Origin: Hygrocybe punicea
Taxonomy: Eukaryota > Basidiomycota > Agaricomycetes > Agaricales > Hygrophoraceae
Direction: 5' to 3'
DNA: 64,000 nucleotides
Assembly: GCA_963556145.1 (NCBI GenBank)
Contig: OY744469.1
Span: 4,870,767-4,934,766, forward strand
Position 1 is the first letter of the stretch. Each line of letters starts with the position of its first letter. This document shows positions 45,128 to 57,382 of the stretch, piece after piece. Made by a program: the position numbers and the translations under genes. The notes below the pieces were generated by a model. That model searched no databases, was not told where the DNA came from, and saw only the letters and a program-made list of their open reading frames with translations.

Positions 45128-45371
45128 CTGCCCAATGTTAAACATTGGGCAGGTGGGTCAGTGCCGGAAAAGCAGAGGCTCAAGGCATCTGCCCAACATT
45201 AAACATCGGGCAGATGGGAGTTGAGTACAAAGAGCACTGGCCACATGTGAGCACATGCATGCTTTTGTTTACTTCGAAACGTTTGCACTTGCTCTTGACC
45301 ACTCAACGTTTAAATGTCGGGTGGTTTCTCTTTCCCCATCTACCCCCACTCAACGTTTAAATGTTGGGTGG
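45128..45371. repeat. Four related 25-bp palindromes in tandem
   Basis: CTGCCCAATGTTAAACATT-type hairpins at 45128-45152 and 45189-45213, then CCACTCAACGTTTAAATG-type hairpins at 45299-45324 and 45347-45371. All fit a CCC[A/G]A..TTTAAAC..GGG consensus. They lie just upstream of the gene starting at 45405 and may be its promoter elements or mobile-element ends. Confidence 0.6.
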
Positions 45372-45404
45372 ATACTCTTCTGCCCCTAGCCTACAATCTC
45401 TTCA

Positions 45405-48190
45405 ATGGACAGGTCACAACAGACAATGTCAGGCCCTGCTCCACATCCAGTGGATTTCCAACGTCCACACCAATCTCCATGTAACCTTCCAGTTCTCCAC
45501 CACCATGCTCTTGTCAACAACATGATCTTCACTCACGCTACTAAAGAACTTGTCAGTGGGCACTTCAAATTGATGGACCCCTTTCCATATCAAAGTGATG
45601 CTGCCCATCCAACATCTCCAATCCTTGGCAATATCTGGCAGTTCAACTGGGTAAGGAATGCACTCCCATACATGATCCTCGTCCCTCTCCACCAGCACTT
45701 CACTGGCCCTCTTTTCGGCCATCTCCACTACACCTCTGATTTTCCTCTGGAAAAGCAGCCACGTGGTTGGGCTTTGGTCTCTAGCCTTGTGCATGATTGG
45801 ACAAGTCTCGAATGCAACTTACGGGCTATGCTGTCAGCCATGCCCTGTGGGAAGGATCAATGCCACGTATGTTCCAGTATTGGGCTGCCCCACACTGATA
45901 TGGCTATCAGCTCTCCTATTGTAACCGTCAGGATGTGCAAATCATCGCTATGCATTCTCAAAATGCATTCGTCCCTCTCATGGCAACCATCTCACTTTGC
46001 CTCCTCATCTTGAAGGCTAAAACTCAGACCCACAGTGTTGAATGGTGACCAAAGTGCTCAAAAGCACTGGCATCCATCATGAATGGCTTACGGAGCTCGA
46101 GTTATCTGTGGTCAGATATAAGCTCATTCAAAGAGTAGGCGGAATCATCGACATGAACTCCTGCAACTTCAAGTTCATGCTGCCGCTGCTTTGGAAAATG
46201 AAGATGCCACTTTTTCTCCACTGGGGGAACATTGATGACTGCCCCTTACATGTCCAACAATTTTTGGCAACCTATCATTTAGTCCCAAGTCACACTGATA
46301 TCAAGCGCCTCCATGCTCAATTTTGGCCATCCAACCACCTGGGTCCAATGAAAACAATGAGGTCACTCTTGATTCCAACAAAAACAGTGAGGTCACTCCT
46401 GATTCACCCCCTTGGCCTTTCCTGCCCATCAAACAATACAGCGGTCAGCGAGAGGGAGAGGATTGGAAAGAGTTCTTTGCTCACCGTGTGACACAGAATG
46501 CTTTGCGAATAGAAAGGGAAATGGCTGAGCAAAGGCAGTCTCAGATGCAGTGGGAGGTGGTAGCTGCCAAAGGTTGTGCACCAGGGAGGAAAGGGGCTTG
46601 GGTTTATTACTGGGACGTAGTGTTGCCTCAACTCAGCTGGTCAGAAAAAGCTGATCCTGGTCCTGCATTTCTGGTGCACAACCAGGTTTCTTGTATGTCT
46701 ATAATTTGAAGCTATAGGCCATAGCTTCAAATTATAGACATACAAGAAACCTGGTTGTGCACCAGAAATGCAGGACCAGGATCAGCTTTTTCTGACCAGC
46801 TGAGTTGAGGCAACACTACCAGTGGGACAGTGGGATGATGTAGATGGTTTCCTCATTTGTAGAGCTGCAGGCTGCAACAAGTACAATATTTTATGGGACG
46901 ATTATGCCCCTAGTCAGCGCTGATATGATTCAGTCAATAACGAGTAGGATCTCTGCAAAGAGTTTGCCCCTAAGGATCAACCAGATAATGGCTCTGATTA
47001 CTCAGGTGACTCTTTCTACGACACCCCTCCCCTCCTTCCAGAAGAGAATCCATCTCACCTTCCTGACCACAATGAGGGGCCATACTCCTCAGCATCAGAT
47101 CTAGAACAAGTCCATGGTACATGGGAGGCCCAGGAATCGACCATTGACTCCGAAGAGACTGTTGAAGACCCAGCGTACTCTCGCTTTGGCTTCGTGAACC
47201 CTCTCCTTCCTCTACCTGAGCCCAAGACTAACACGGCTTGGTTATTGGTCAAGAATTCGCTTGGTTTCCACTGGAAAAGTTGTGCTTCACCTTCAAAGGA
47301 TGTTAGGTTCTATGATGGCTTTTTTCAACCATCTAGCATCCACCAAGTCAGTCAATGATATACCTCCTGTGGTGTATGACATTTTACAAGATGGTACGCC
47401 TGTGCATGATGGCAAGGTCCACTTTCATTGCAAGATTTTTGGTGGCCAGGTTTATTATATCCTTTGGCCAAAACATTCTGTGCCTTATACATTCGAGCTT
47501 GGCCTCACTAGTGCTGTCACCATTGCTGAAACCCTATGCAACCAATGGGGCCCCGAACTTCTAGTCATCACATGTGAGCTGTTGACCAGAGGTATTACAT
47601 TCAACACATTAACGCCAGAGAGTTTGGTTCCCTGCTTTGCAAGTCTAGGCTATCGCCTGCAAGGCTACAAACCAGACCATATCGACTATGTGGCATATGA
47701 GATGTGGTGTGATCATCTTCTCTCTCCTCCTCATGGCTGCTCTGTTAATGGGTGGCCTCATTGCTCATCTTGCAAGAGAAATAGCCAGCTTTGATGATGT
47801 GTGCGATGGACTGTCTGATCAAGTTTTCCAGACTGGCACTGTTCTGTTTGATAAGCCTTCCTCCAGATACTGGGATGATTGTCTGACTGTGGATGAGATG
47901 GATACAATCTGTGGCATGTACAGGGTGGACATGGGTGAGTAATATTTGGACTATCTATCCTTGCACATAAACTTAACAATTTCACAGGTCAGCACGATAA
48001 GATACAAGGGTCTCAGACCACAGATGTTTCTTGGTGGCCAAAACCTTTGGCTTGGGAGGTATTGGGTCTGTATGTTGGTCACTGGTCCCAAGATTGCGAG
48101 GCATGGTTTCAGAAGCATCTTGAGGATATCAAATCAGGGGTTGCTGATCTGAGGTCCAGTGTCAAATGGAGACACTCCCTCAGGTTTTGG
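45405..48190 (+). pseudogene. Multi-copy Agaricomycete gene of unknown function, broken
   Basis: Recognisable pieces in order: WALVSSLVHDWTSLECNLRA (45765), KSTGIHHEWLTELELSVV (46063), GGIIDMNSCNFKFMLPLLW (46140), QYSGQREGEDWKEFFAHRV (46435) and GAWVYYWD (46592). A MITE then interrupts at 46618-46818, followed by DDVDGFLICRAAGCNKYNIL (46835), a TGA, LASTKSVNDIPPVVYDIL (47329), VYYILWPKHSVPYTFELGL (47450) and EMWCDHLL. A canonical 53-bp intron sits at 47935-47987, and WWPKPLAWEVLGLYVGHW (48030) is near the C-terminus. The layout resembles a family I recall in mushroom genomes whose function is unknown. Frameshifts near 46400 and 47700, stops and the insertion make it non-functional. Confidence 0.6.
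46618..46818. mobile_element. 201-bp perfectly palindromic TAGTGTTGCC MITE
   Basis: Two arms of about 98 bp, identical by eye, starting TAGTGTTGCCTCAACTCAGC, spacer about 4 bp. Flanks CTGGGACG and CCAGTGGG are not an exact 8-bp duplication; TGGGAC occurs on both sides, so the junction may have been rearranged. Interrupts a coding exon. Confidence 0.82.
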
Positions 48191-48935
48191 AAGACGGTGT
48201 AGAGACTCAACGTTCCCCTGAGTCCGTTGATACGCTATATGTAGCTATAAGAAGGGAAATCCTACAACTACTAAAGGTGAAAAGATGCAAGGAAGCTTCA
48301 GAAAGCCTACACTAGTATAGGCAAGGGAAGAGAAGTAATATAAGTGTATGAGAAACTCAATAGAAGTGCTGTGATCAAAACTGGAGTGGTGCGATCAAAA
48401 TCAAAGAGTTGCGATAAAATCAAAAGTCGCAGTGAGATCGAAGGGTCAGACAGTGAGAGAATGTGATAGAATATGAAGAGAATGGAACTAGGATAAAGGG
48501 GAAGCTCTGAGACAAAGGGGGAATGATGGTCTGTCTTGATTCTCTGGGGGTTCTCTGTCTAGTGGCTCATACAGGCAGGTATATAAGCTGTAAGGACAAA
48601 GGAAGACAGATGAAAGGATAATACTAAAAGGAGATAAGTGAGATAAAGGGCATATAGAAGAAAGGATAGGTAGAGAGAACAGTAAATGAATATAGAGAAC
48701 AAAGGAAATACTTTGAAGTGCGATAACTAAATATCTCCGAAGTCGCAATGTGATCGGAAGGTCGAAGAGTGGTAAGTCACATCAAATCGCAAGGAATTGC
48801 AAAATATATAAAATCGGAGCTCAGGATGGCTGAGTGCATACCAATGTATCGCCGATATAACATGAATCTGGACAAACCGACGCCTCCAAATGACTCCCAT
48901 TGCAACCCGATGTAACCCGAGATGACGTGACCCAA
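48191..48935. other. Purine-rich non-coding DNA
   Basis: No gene. GATCGAAGGGTC/GATCGGAAGGTC words (48435, 48750) and GGTATATAAGCTG (48580, TATA-like) suggest the flank or LTR of an unrecognised element. Confidence 0.3.
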
Positions 48936-49666
48936 CGTATGCCGCTTTGTCACAGCCGCTTTCAGACCAAATCCGGCAGCCTCATAAGCCCCAGAGTTCC
49001 AATTATAGGAGACAGATCTCATTGGACTCGATTCCCAACTTCGGACTTGCCTTATATACCCATCCCCTCATCCTTTCGGAGATATGTAGGACATTTCAGA
49101 TCTTTTTCATGGATATTTGTTTTCCCTTCCATTTTACTGTCTCTGTTGCATCGCAACCCCCCCCATTCCAACTTCTCTTTGTAGTCTTCCATCGGCCGAA
49201 ATAGACATGTCTGAAAGTAGACTACTCACTCATGTACTATAAAAATGGTCCCCGACAACCATACAAAAAGAGATACCCTTAGTCCCCATTTCCATATAGT
49301 CAGAATCATGTTTTAATCCCTTCCAATGCTCGTCCTCATAGACCCTTAGATTTTTATAGTTCACTTCATTGTCTTTATCATTGTTCCATTACTTGTCCAT
49401 CATTTCCGACCCAACCTGACCTGACCCACCATACCCAACATTGTCAGCATTGTCAGGTTCATTATTATTTATCTGTTTTCAGTCCGTTCATCACCGGGTT
49501 CTTCTTTTAGTTGTTTGTTTTGTCCATTTTCTCAGTTTATATGGTGGCTTTACATTCCTATTCTTTTACCACTATTCCCAACACTGACTTATCCACCGTC
49601 ACTTTCATGCTGACACCCCTAGGTTAGGATCTATATCTTCCAAAGCCACCCGAACCGGCATCTACA
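48936..49666 (+). repeat. LTR-like repeat, uninterrupted copy
   Basis: 731 bp, highly similar to 1422-1696 plus 4482-4940. At 49192-49205 it shows CGGCCGAAATAGAC, the empty form of the site where the 1697-4481 element inserted in the other copy. TATA-like ACTATAAAAAT at about 49237. Confidence 0.75.
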
Positions 49667-50615
49667 ACGGCTGCTCCTGCTAATGAGAAACTCATAGGAC
49701 AATTTCTTGATCATTATTTGTAGATCTCTCTGCCCAAGCTGTCTGCATCCTGTAGCTCTTCCAGTCGTATACTGTTAATACTGTTTGGTGTTTTGTTCAA
49801 TGGCATGTAATTTTTCTCTGACAATATTGCATGCGATCTTTACCATGACGCATGATGAGCTTACGGTGAGCTTATGATCATCGTTCGATCATTGTCCGCC
49901 TTGTTCAGGGACTACTGAAACTAAATTCATCGGTTTCTGTTTGGGGAACCCAACAATTGGTGAAGGAACTTTTGGTGTGCAATAGCCAAAAATAAATATC
50001 TAAAGTTAATTGTTCAGGGTAACATTTTCGACTACCCCAAATTATTATCAACAGACAGTCCGAATTGAATTCAGAAACTCAAGTTTGCAGCATCAGTTTC
50101 AGATCACGAGATGCTTATGTTTTGAGACAACTTATTATCCAACCTCGAAACAGAACCTGTTTTTATATTTTCACTGTTGTTTTCAGGGGTGCCGGAATTA
50201 ATCATTTTTGGACTGTTTTTGGCTAGCCTAATTATGGTCTTGAAATTATTAATTTCAGGCTAGTTTGCAGTGCAACTGAAATTGTTTATTTTCCAGTGTG
50301 CAGTCCATTGTTCTAAACAGTCCAAATGGAGATAGAGCCCATTGTTCACAGCCTCTTTGATGTCATCCATTGTTCTCATGACTCAGTCTCATTGTTCTCA
50401 CTTTCCCATTGTTCTCAGTCCCCCATTGTTCTCCAACAGTATAAATAGGGCCCCCAAATTCCAGTAGTCAGTAGGATTTCCCCCCTCACCAATCAGTAGT
50501 CAGTCTTAGTCTGGGTTCACACAGTGTGATCCCTCATTCTACTAGTGGGGTGTGGGCCATTGCTTTGCATGGCAGGTTACTCGTCCCTTTTTCTTTTTAG
50601 CAATGAGAACAAATA
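49667..50615 (+). promoter_or_regulatory. Promoter-like block with repeated CCCATTGTTCTC and a TATA box
   Basis: CCATTGTTCTC-type words occur about six times between 50306 and 50428, followed by AACAGTATAAATAGGGCC (50435-50452) and a CAGTAGTCAG direct repeat. No gene of matching orientation follows; the Helitron end begins at 50616 on the other strand. Probably an orphan LTR or captured promoter. 49667-50300 has nothing recognised. Confidence 0.4.
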
Positions 50616-51724
50616 TTAAAATTGAGCATATATAAAAAGTACAGCATTATTACCATTACATGACAATAAATCAATATTTGAAAAGTCATCTATATCGCCT
50701 TCATTAATGCAAAATGATCTTGTTGACATACCATCATGAAACCATACCATCCTGTTGACGAATATGCGTGCAGTAAAATGTATATTACCAAAGTACACAA
50801 TTCCTCTCAATGTGTAAGCAGTGGATATGTCATCAATTGACAAGTTTATAACTTGACTAATTATTAAATTCTCAATAGAGTCAACTGTAAACATGATTAG
50901 AGGTGGAATTTTGTTAAATGCAATAAATTTAGTAATATTTCCCTAACACAATTGACATCTGTGCCGTTGTCTATTAACTATAATTTTAGCAAGACATGCT
51001 GAGGCATCAGGAAATTGAACATGAAATGAGAAAGTCTTATAAGACCTGATCTGATACATTATAAGTAACATCCAGTATCACTATGATGACAGCCAGGTCA
51101 ACTCAGATAATTTATGGTTACCTAGATGAAAATACATCACATCAAGCATATTGATGTCAATGTAGCATTAGTTGCCAACAATGTCTTGACCACTAATTCT
51201 GGTATTCATTGGTAACCAATGATATTAGAATATCTGTTATTGACTAATAGGAGGGGAAAAAATTCTGCCTTTTAACCATTGTCTTTCTCATTCACTTATC
51301 TTATAATGGTCTCATGTTAAATCTTCTTGGAATTTATCTGATGTTATCTCGAGGTCTTAGAATTAATTTTATCTAATCTTATCTCAAGGTCTTGGAAGTT
51401 TATCTTATCTCACTTATTGTCTTATTGTCCAATTTGAATGCTTAATATAAGTGTAAGGATGAAAAATTGAGACATGAACAAGATTTTGTATTTTGTTCAA
51501 CCCACAGGTGTGCAGCCAAATAGTGCCAACATATGTGTACATATTTATACAGACTCCAGGTACAAGAAAGATAGTTACTTGCCAATGGAATGCCAAATCT
51601 CAACAGTGTGACCATGCATAGATTTTAATATATCACCACATACAAAATGATTCCAGTCTTGCAATACCTCTGAGAAGAATTCATCATCTTAACATCAGAA
51701 TTACATGACATGATCTTAGAATAT

Positions 51725-52573
51725 CACAGGGTGCGCAGTAGCATACCATGTCACACAGTATCTTGAAAGTACTTGACAAGTATACTAAATATCATTACTG
51801 TAACATTCAACATGGTATTGTAACAGTATTCAGACATAAACTACAATACTTGTGCTCAAATTCATCTGAAGGTATGAAGGCAAATGAGACTTATACCTTT
51901 TCAATAACATCAAGCCTTTTGTTTCACTACTTTTACTGTATCTACAGCAAAGTACCGTTTAGTTCGGATAGAATACTTGCAGCCTAAGATGAATAAAAGT
52001 ATTAAACTAGTAAGGAAGTTGTGCCACTTTCACTACTAGGATACCTTTTGAATCCTTTCAAGATACAGTGTGAAATAGTATAGTACTGTTGCCATATTGT
52101 GGATTTAAGATACTGTGTCAATACTTTTAAGATACTTTTATTATAATAAAAGTACTGAAACAGTATCTTAAAAGTATTGACACAGTATCTTAAATCTACA
52201 ATATGGCAACAGTACTATACTATTTCACACTGTATCTTGAAAGGATTCAAAAGGTATCCTAGTAGTGAAAGTGGCACAACTTCCTTACTAGTTTAATACT
52301 TTTATTCATCTTAGGCTGCAAGTATTCTATCCGAACTAAACGGTACTTTGCTGTAGATACAGTAAAAGTAGTGAAACAAAAGGCTTGATGTTATTGAAAA
52401 GGTATAAGTCTCATTTGCCTTCATACCTTCAGATGAATTTGAGCACAAGTATTGTAGTTTATGTCTGAATACTGTTACAATACCATGTTGAATGTTACAG
52501 TAATGATATTTAGTATACTTGTCAAGTACTTTCAAGATACTGTGTGACATGGTATGCTACTGTGCACCCTGTG
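51725..52573. mobile_element. 849-bp near-perfect palindromic element
   Basis: Two arms of about 410 bp are almost identical inverted copies (the 79-residue frames at 51748-51987 plus and 52311-52550 minus are the same), with a short centre near 52150. Ends CACAGGGTGC[G/A]CAG. Flanked by TAT on both sides; it sits at the junction of two 69-bp repeat units, where the uninterrupted units read AAATATCAATG, so the duplication is TA, TAT or TATCA. Within the Helitron's C-terminal region. Confidence 0.85.
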
Positions 52574-52770
52574 TATCAATGTGATAGCTACAGGAATAGT
52601 GTGACAATATTGTTATCAGAATTACATGACTTTATCTTAAAATATCAATGTGTTAGCTACAGGAATAGTGTGACAATATTGTTATCAGAATTACATGACT
52701 TGATCTTAAAATATCAATGTGATAGCTACAGGAATAGTATGACAATATTGTTATCAGAGTTCTAAATTGT
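52574..52770 (+). repeat. 69-bp tandem repeat, about 3 units (one more partial unit at 51690-51724)
   Basis: The unit starts ATCAATGTGATAGCTACAGG and ends GATCTTAAAAT. A partial unit end lies left of the palindrome, showing that the palindrome inserted into the array. Confidence 0.85.
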
Positions 52771-53616
52771 GATAAGCTTATATATCACTAGATCACATGA
52801 TATCAGTCAGCTATCTGTTGATAAGATCTGTCTGGAAATCCCTGTGTCTCCACGTTTTCCTGATGAGATTGTTCCAGAAAATGAATATGAACAGTGAAAG
52901 ATGGCATCACATCTATCATTTTGCAGAATGGTTATGTTTTCACAACTCATACATTTAAGACAAGTTGAAGTCATTGGTTCATTTGCTTTCATTATATAAT
53001 GGGCCAAATCACTTATGGCAATCCCAACTTGACCATAAGGAAATATTTCGGGTTTTTCTTGATGCAATAAACGTCTGATTGTATTTCTAACTGTTTCTAA
53101 ATCTGTTCTGTTATTCTTTGATCGTTTGAATCCTAAGCCTAAAATCTTTAATATTTCATTGATGCTATTGAATCTTTTGTTCCAACTTGATGGATCTTCA
53201 TTCTATATTGCTAGTAATATTGTAAAGAGTGAATCGTAAGCACAGCTCCAATCTTGCGCATCCCATATAAACCCTTTTGGTTCATTTAATTCAATAGTAC
53301 TTGTTTTTTGTCTTTTTTTCACTATGGAAGATGAACTTACAAGTTGTTCTAATTTTCGTTTTTTATTTTGCAATACATCGGCTGTGGAATTTTTATGAGC
53401 AACAGTGACTGGAACAGTTCCTTTTGCAGGAACAAAGTTGAGGTTTCTGAAATCTGCCTTTTGATGTTTGTTCATAGGTTTAATTAATTGCCATGGAGAG
53501 GGTTGTGCTGTGTATTGGTTTAGTTGCTCCATGGCTTTCCATACAATAGCATGATGAATGTTTTTTGGAACATATGACTTTCCTTTCCATTTTCTAAATT
53601 GATCAATGATAGAATT

Positions 53617-56600
53617 TCACTGATCTCCCTTGACATGTTCTGGTAAGAGTCCTTGATATTTCAATTTGGTAATCTCATCAAGCAGTTCCAATTCTCTGAA
53701 TTCTTGCCGGAGATATCCAGAAGCACCCCCAGTAATTACTTTAGGATCAAAGCCTTGCATGATGATAGTTCCTGCTGCAGAAGCACTTCTTGATAAGCAA
53801 GTATAATAGGATTGGTGGTTTCTACAACTACTGAGGTCGACTACATTGTTAGGACGAGTATGTCCTTGACATGCATAATCAGTCATTGCAAAATTAGGTA
53901 GTACCAACACTTGTTCTCTTGACAAAGATATCACATCATCATTGGGTAATGAGCACATGGTGGAAGTGACATGTTTTGTAATCGGCACCACATTTTCAGG
54001 AAGTCCTTCTATGTTAATTTTTTTTGGAGGATTCAATAATCTGACAAATAAAGTGTCCAATACAGTTTGTTGTTCTGGACCTATTGCACTCTGCCAACCC
54101 ACAACCATGCCCTCTGCTCCTTTGGTAATGCAACACTCTGTCGCATCATTGTTTCTCAGCATCACTGGCATGTCTACACATAGGTCTAATCTTCCTGGTA
54201 TATGATCAGAGGATGATGCATGTGGTTGGCTCCAAAGTAGTTTTTGAAGTGAAGGTTCCAATAACTTTGTGTGTCGAATAGGATCCAAAATTGTTGACAT
54301 GTGATGAGATTTCCTTTTGCTATTGGAACTAGTAGGATCATTCCATCTGTCTATAGAATAAAATGATGTTAATGGTCTTTTATTTTCAGCAGCAAAATGT
54401 TGAATACCAAGTTCATTGATTTTGTCTTTTTGTGCATTCAATGCAGTTACAACTGATACATTCCTGAATTTCTTTTGGGCTAATTTTGGATCATTTGGAC
54501 CTTTTCCTGCGATGCGAGTACGAAGAAATGCAATATCTTCTTCAGTACATGCTTTGTATCTCATGTTTTCCAATGCCTGTCTCAGTTGGACATCTTCTTT
54601 TGACTGATTGGTTTGTCTCATATTTTCACGTAATATAATGACTGTTGTAATTTGATGCCAAAGAGCTTTGCCTATAGCAGCTTCCTGATTTGGTATAGTT
54701 TGACTGGAATTGATTTGGACACCAACAGTTCCAGAGTACAAAGGAGCACCACTCATAGCTGGTGGAAGTTGGCCAAAATCTCCTGCAAATATCATATTAA
54801 TGCCACCAAAGGGTTCATCATAAACACCACATGCTTTTGCACACTGAGCACTAATTTTATACATATCTCTGCAAGATAACATTGACACCTCATCAATGAA
54901 ATTGTAATCCACACCATCAAGATTGGCATGGACTTGTGCAAGGGAACAAGATGATCCTCCCTGATTAATTCCAAGAATGGAGTGATATGTGGATCCATTT
55001 ACAAGTGCAGCAGCACCACCGGTTGGTGCAAGAACCACAAATTGATGATTTTCATTGTGTTTACCAAAAAAACTAGTCAATGCCTTGATGACTTGTGATT
55101 TCCCTGTGCCTGCCATCCCACCAAGATACATGCGTAGCTTATCAGAACTGTTAATCAAAGTAGAGTGATTGGCAATGATATGAAATGCTCTCTTTTGGTC
55201 AGTGTTCAACTTGTAATCCTTGATAGTTACATCAATAAGATGACGATCAGCTCTGTTTGTAGGAATAAACATATGGTTGATGTATGCTGCATCCACTATC
55301 TTGACATCATTATATTGAAAATTTCCCAATTTATTTATGGTTGCTGTGTTTGTTGGTAAATTTTTATTTCTGTCATCAATGATTTCCTTTTTCTTTGCAA
55401 GGACTGCAGTTCTCCACAATTTTGCTGATTGTACTACAGGTGGTTCTATAGGTATCAATGGTCCTATATCTGGGGTACCATCAATACAATCATCCAGCCA
55501 CCCTGACCTTTTCAAAGTTCTTTCAGCTATTAGCATTTGATCCTTCCTCTTTTGTCCTTTATGGCCAAGTTTCAGAAGTATTTCTGTGTCATTATTGTCT
55601 TCACCAATATTATTGTTGAAGTCATCACCATTAACAGCTAATTCAGCATCGTGCATGTCATCCAGTTCATCAAGATTGTTTGAAGTTTCCCATGAATACC
55701 TTATATCTTCAGTATTATTCTTTCGACGTTTAGCAGAGAAATCATCTCTTGCATCTAGACACTCATATTGTAAACCAAAGTATTTCATGATCTCCAGCTC
55801 TCTTTTAGAAAACTCATGGTCTATAAAAGCATTATCCCATGTTTGCAATTTACATTTGAGTTCCTTGCCACTTCTCCATGGCTTGAAAAATGTTAACATT
55901 GTACAACAATAATATTCTCGATCACCACGGTCAGCCCTTGGCAAAGTGTTTGGAATAAAATTAGGAACTATGAAGGGATCATTCCCTTTCATTTTGGCAT
56001 GGTGGGTAAGATATTGTGGATGATTGGGATGTAAAGTATAATCATTTTCATTTTTTGTCAATTTATTAACATCAACTTCATTTGTTTTATCAGCTATTTC
56101 TGTGCCTGCATTTCTATTCAAACCATCAGGTTTTGGAATTTCATCTATCTCCATGAGTATATCATTATCAATGACATCAGACAAGTCGTCATCACTTGAG
56201 TTGTCAACATTAGTAGGTTCAGTGAAAGAGTCAGACAAATCATAACAGCCTAGATTGTCCAAAATATGGTTTTGCATGGGTTCTTTTCTGGCCCTTTTGG
56301 TTTTTGTTTTGGTGCATCTTTTATTTGGTTCTATAGTTGCAAGACGTATCCAGTCATACAGTGATACATTATCATACAAGGCTGGTCTGAACATATAATT
56401 ATTTACTTTGGAATGTCCAATGTATGCACCATTATTCTTACCAATAACAACCTTTTGTGTATTATTTTGGTCTTCACATATATTAGCAATTTCTTCATCA
56501 GACCATGCACTGATAACCTCTTTAACATAAGATCTCCAAAAGAATGGCACGAATTTATGACTGGTGTAGTGATCAGGATTTCCAAGGACATATAATGAAG

Positions 56601-57374
56601 TCATTGGAGCACCAATTTCCATTTTGGAGGTGAGTGAATTGACTATTTGTGTAAACGGTTTTCTGACTTTGTCTTTTCTTTTCAGGTCGCCACCAATCAT
56701 TTCAGAATTCTTATCAAAAATACTTTTTATCACTTCAAAAATGCTATAGGTCTTCAAGGAGAATTTTGTAATATAATCTGTTATGTATGCAACTATGGCC
56801 TTTATAACAGTACCTGATAATAAGCTGGTCACATCAGAATTGCATCGTAGCATATATGTAACTTCAGATGTCACCGTGTTCATCCAAGGTTCACCATGCT
56901 TGAGGTTGAGAGCACCAGTATTAGGTTCTACAAAGGTTTGTTGAAAGATATCACGGGGAAATCGTCGTTTACATTCACCTTTCGAATTAAGACAGTATGG
57001 CTTTTTTTTGCCATCATGTCTGTTATGTACATTTAATCGCAATAAAAGATCATCTACAACATCTTGAAACCTTTGCCACCATGTTGATCTTTTGTCATGA
57101 TATTGACAATTCATGGAACAATTATATGATGGTGGATCTGGCATGACACATGTGGGTGGTTGATATTCAGGTTTCGACATTGTCTGTTCCATTTTCTGTG
57201 ATACCTCATCTTTAGAACCTGTCATGAATTGTCCTACACACAAACTTTCCAAGTATTCCACTAATCTTTTCTGAAAGTCAGAATTTTCACCCATAATTTT
57301 GTCACGTATTTCTTGCGGTGTAAGGCATCCCTTTATCCACAACAGCATATAAAGATGCAAGGTAAGACGTCCTT
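53617..57374 (-). pseudogene. Helitron Rep (C-terminal part) and PIF1-like helicase
   Basis: Long open frame (1247 codons from 57360). Just inside the insertion site is TLHLYMLLW, where the HUH motif reads H-L-Y, so the second His is lost. Two Rep tyrosines are present as AYITDYITK (about residue 190). A linker with acidic patches follows. The helicase has Walker A GGMAGTGKSQVI (about 743), Walker B NFIDEVSML (about 822), FAGDFGQLPP (about 860), and DYACQGHTRPNNVVDLS (about 1165). The combination of Rep and SF1 helicase defines Helitrons. This part looks intact except for the His change and the terminal TGA, suggesting fairly recent loss of function. Confidence 0.88.
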
Positions 57375-57382
57375 GTTTCTCT

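Larger units (their letters stand above)
50616..53616 (-). pseudogene. Helitron C-terminal region, USP-like cysteine peptidase domain, broken
   Basis: After the TGA at 53617 the same frame continues (SIIDQFRKWKGKSYVP), then a basic linker, GFIWDAQDWSCAYDSLFTIL (about 53240), a TAG at 53203, and NEDPSSWNKRFNSI. A Cys-rich stretch CLKCMSCENITILQ (52940) runs to 52807. After about 1.8 kb of repeats the protein resumes with CQLC, FIAFNKIPPLI (50920), YTLRGIVYFGNIHFTARI and WFHDG (50740-50800), ending at 50616. A Cys box (W-S-C-A-Y-D-S), a late His box (G-x2-Y-x2-N-I-H-F) and W-F-H-D-G are laid out as in ubiquitin-specific-protease-like enzymes. That reading is inferred from motif order; the catalytic residues are present but the chain is broken. 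Confidence 0.55.

Noticed and set aside
51748..52550. Two identical 79-residue ORFs in opposite orientation
   Set aside because: They are the two arms of one palindrome; no motif or coding support.
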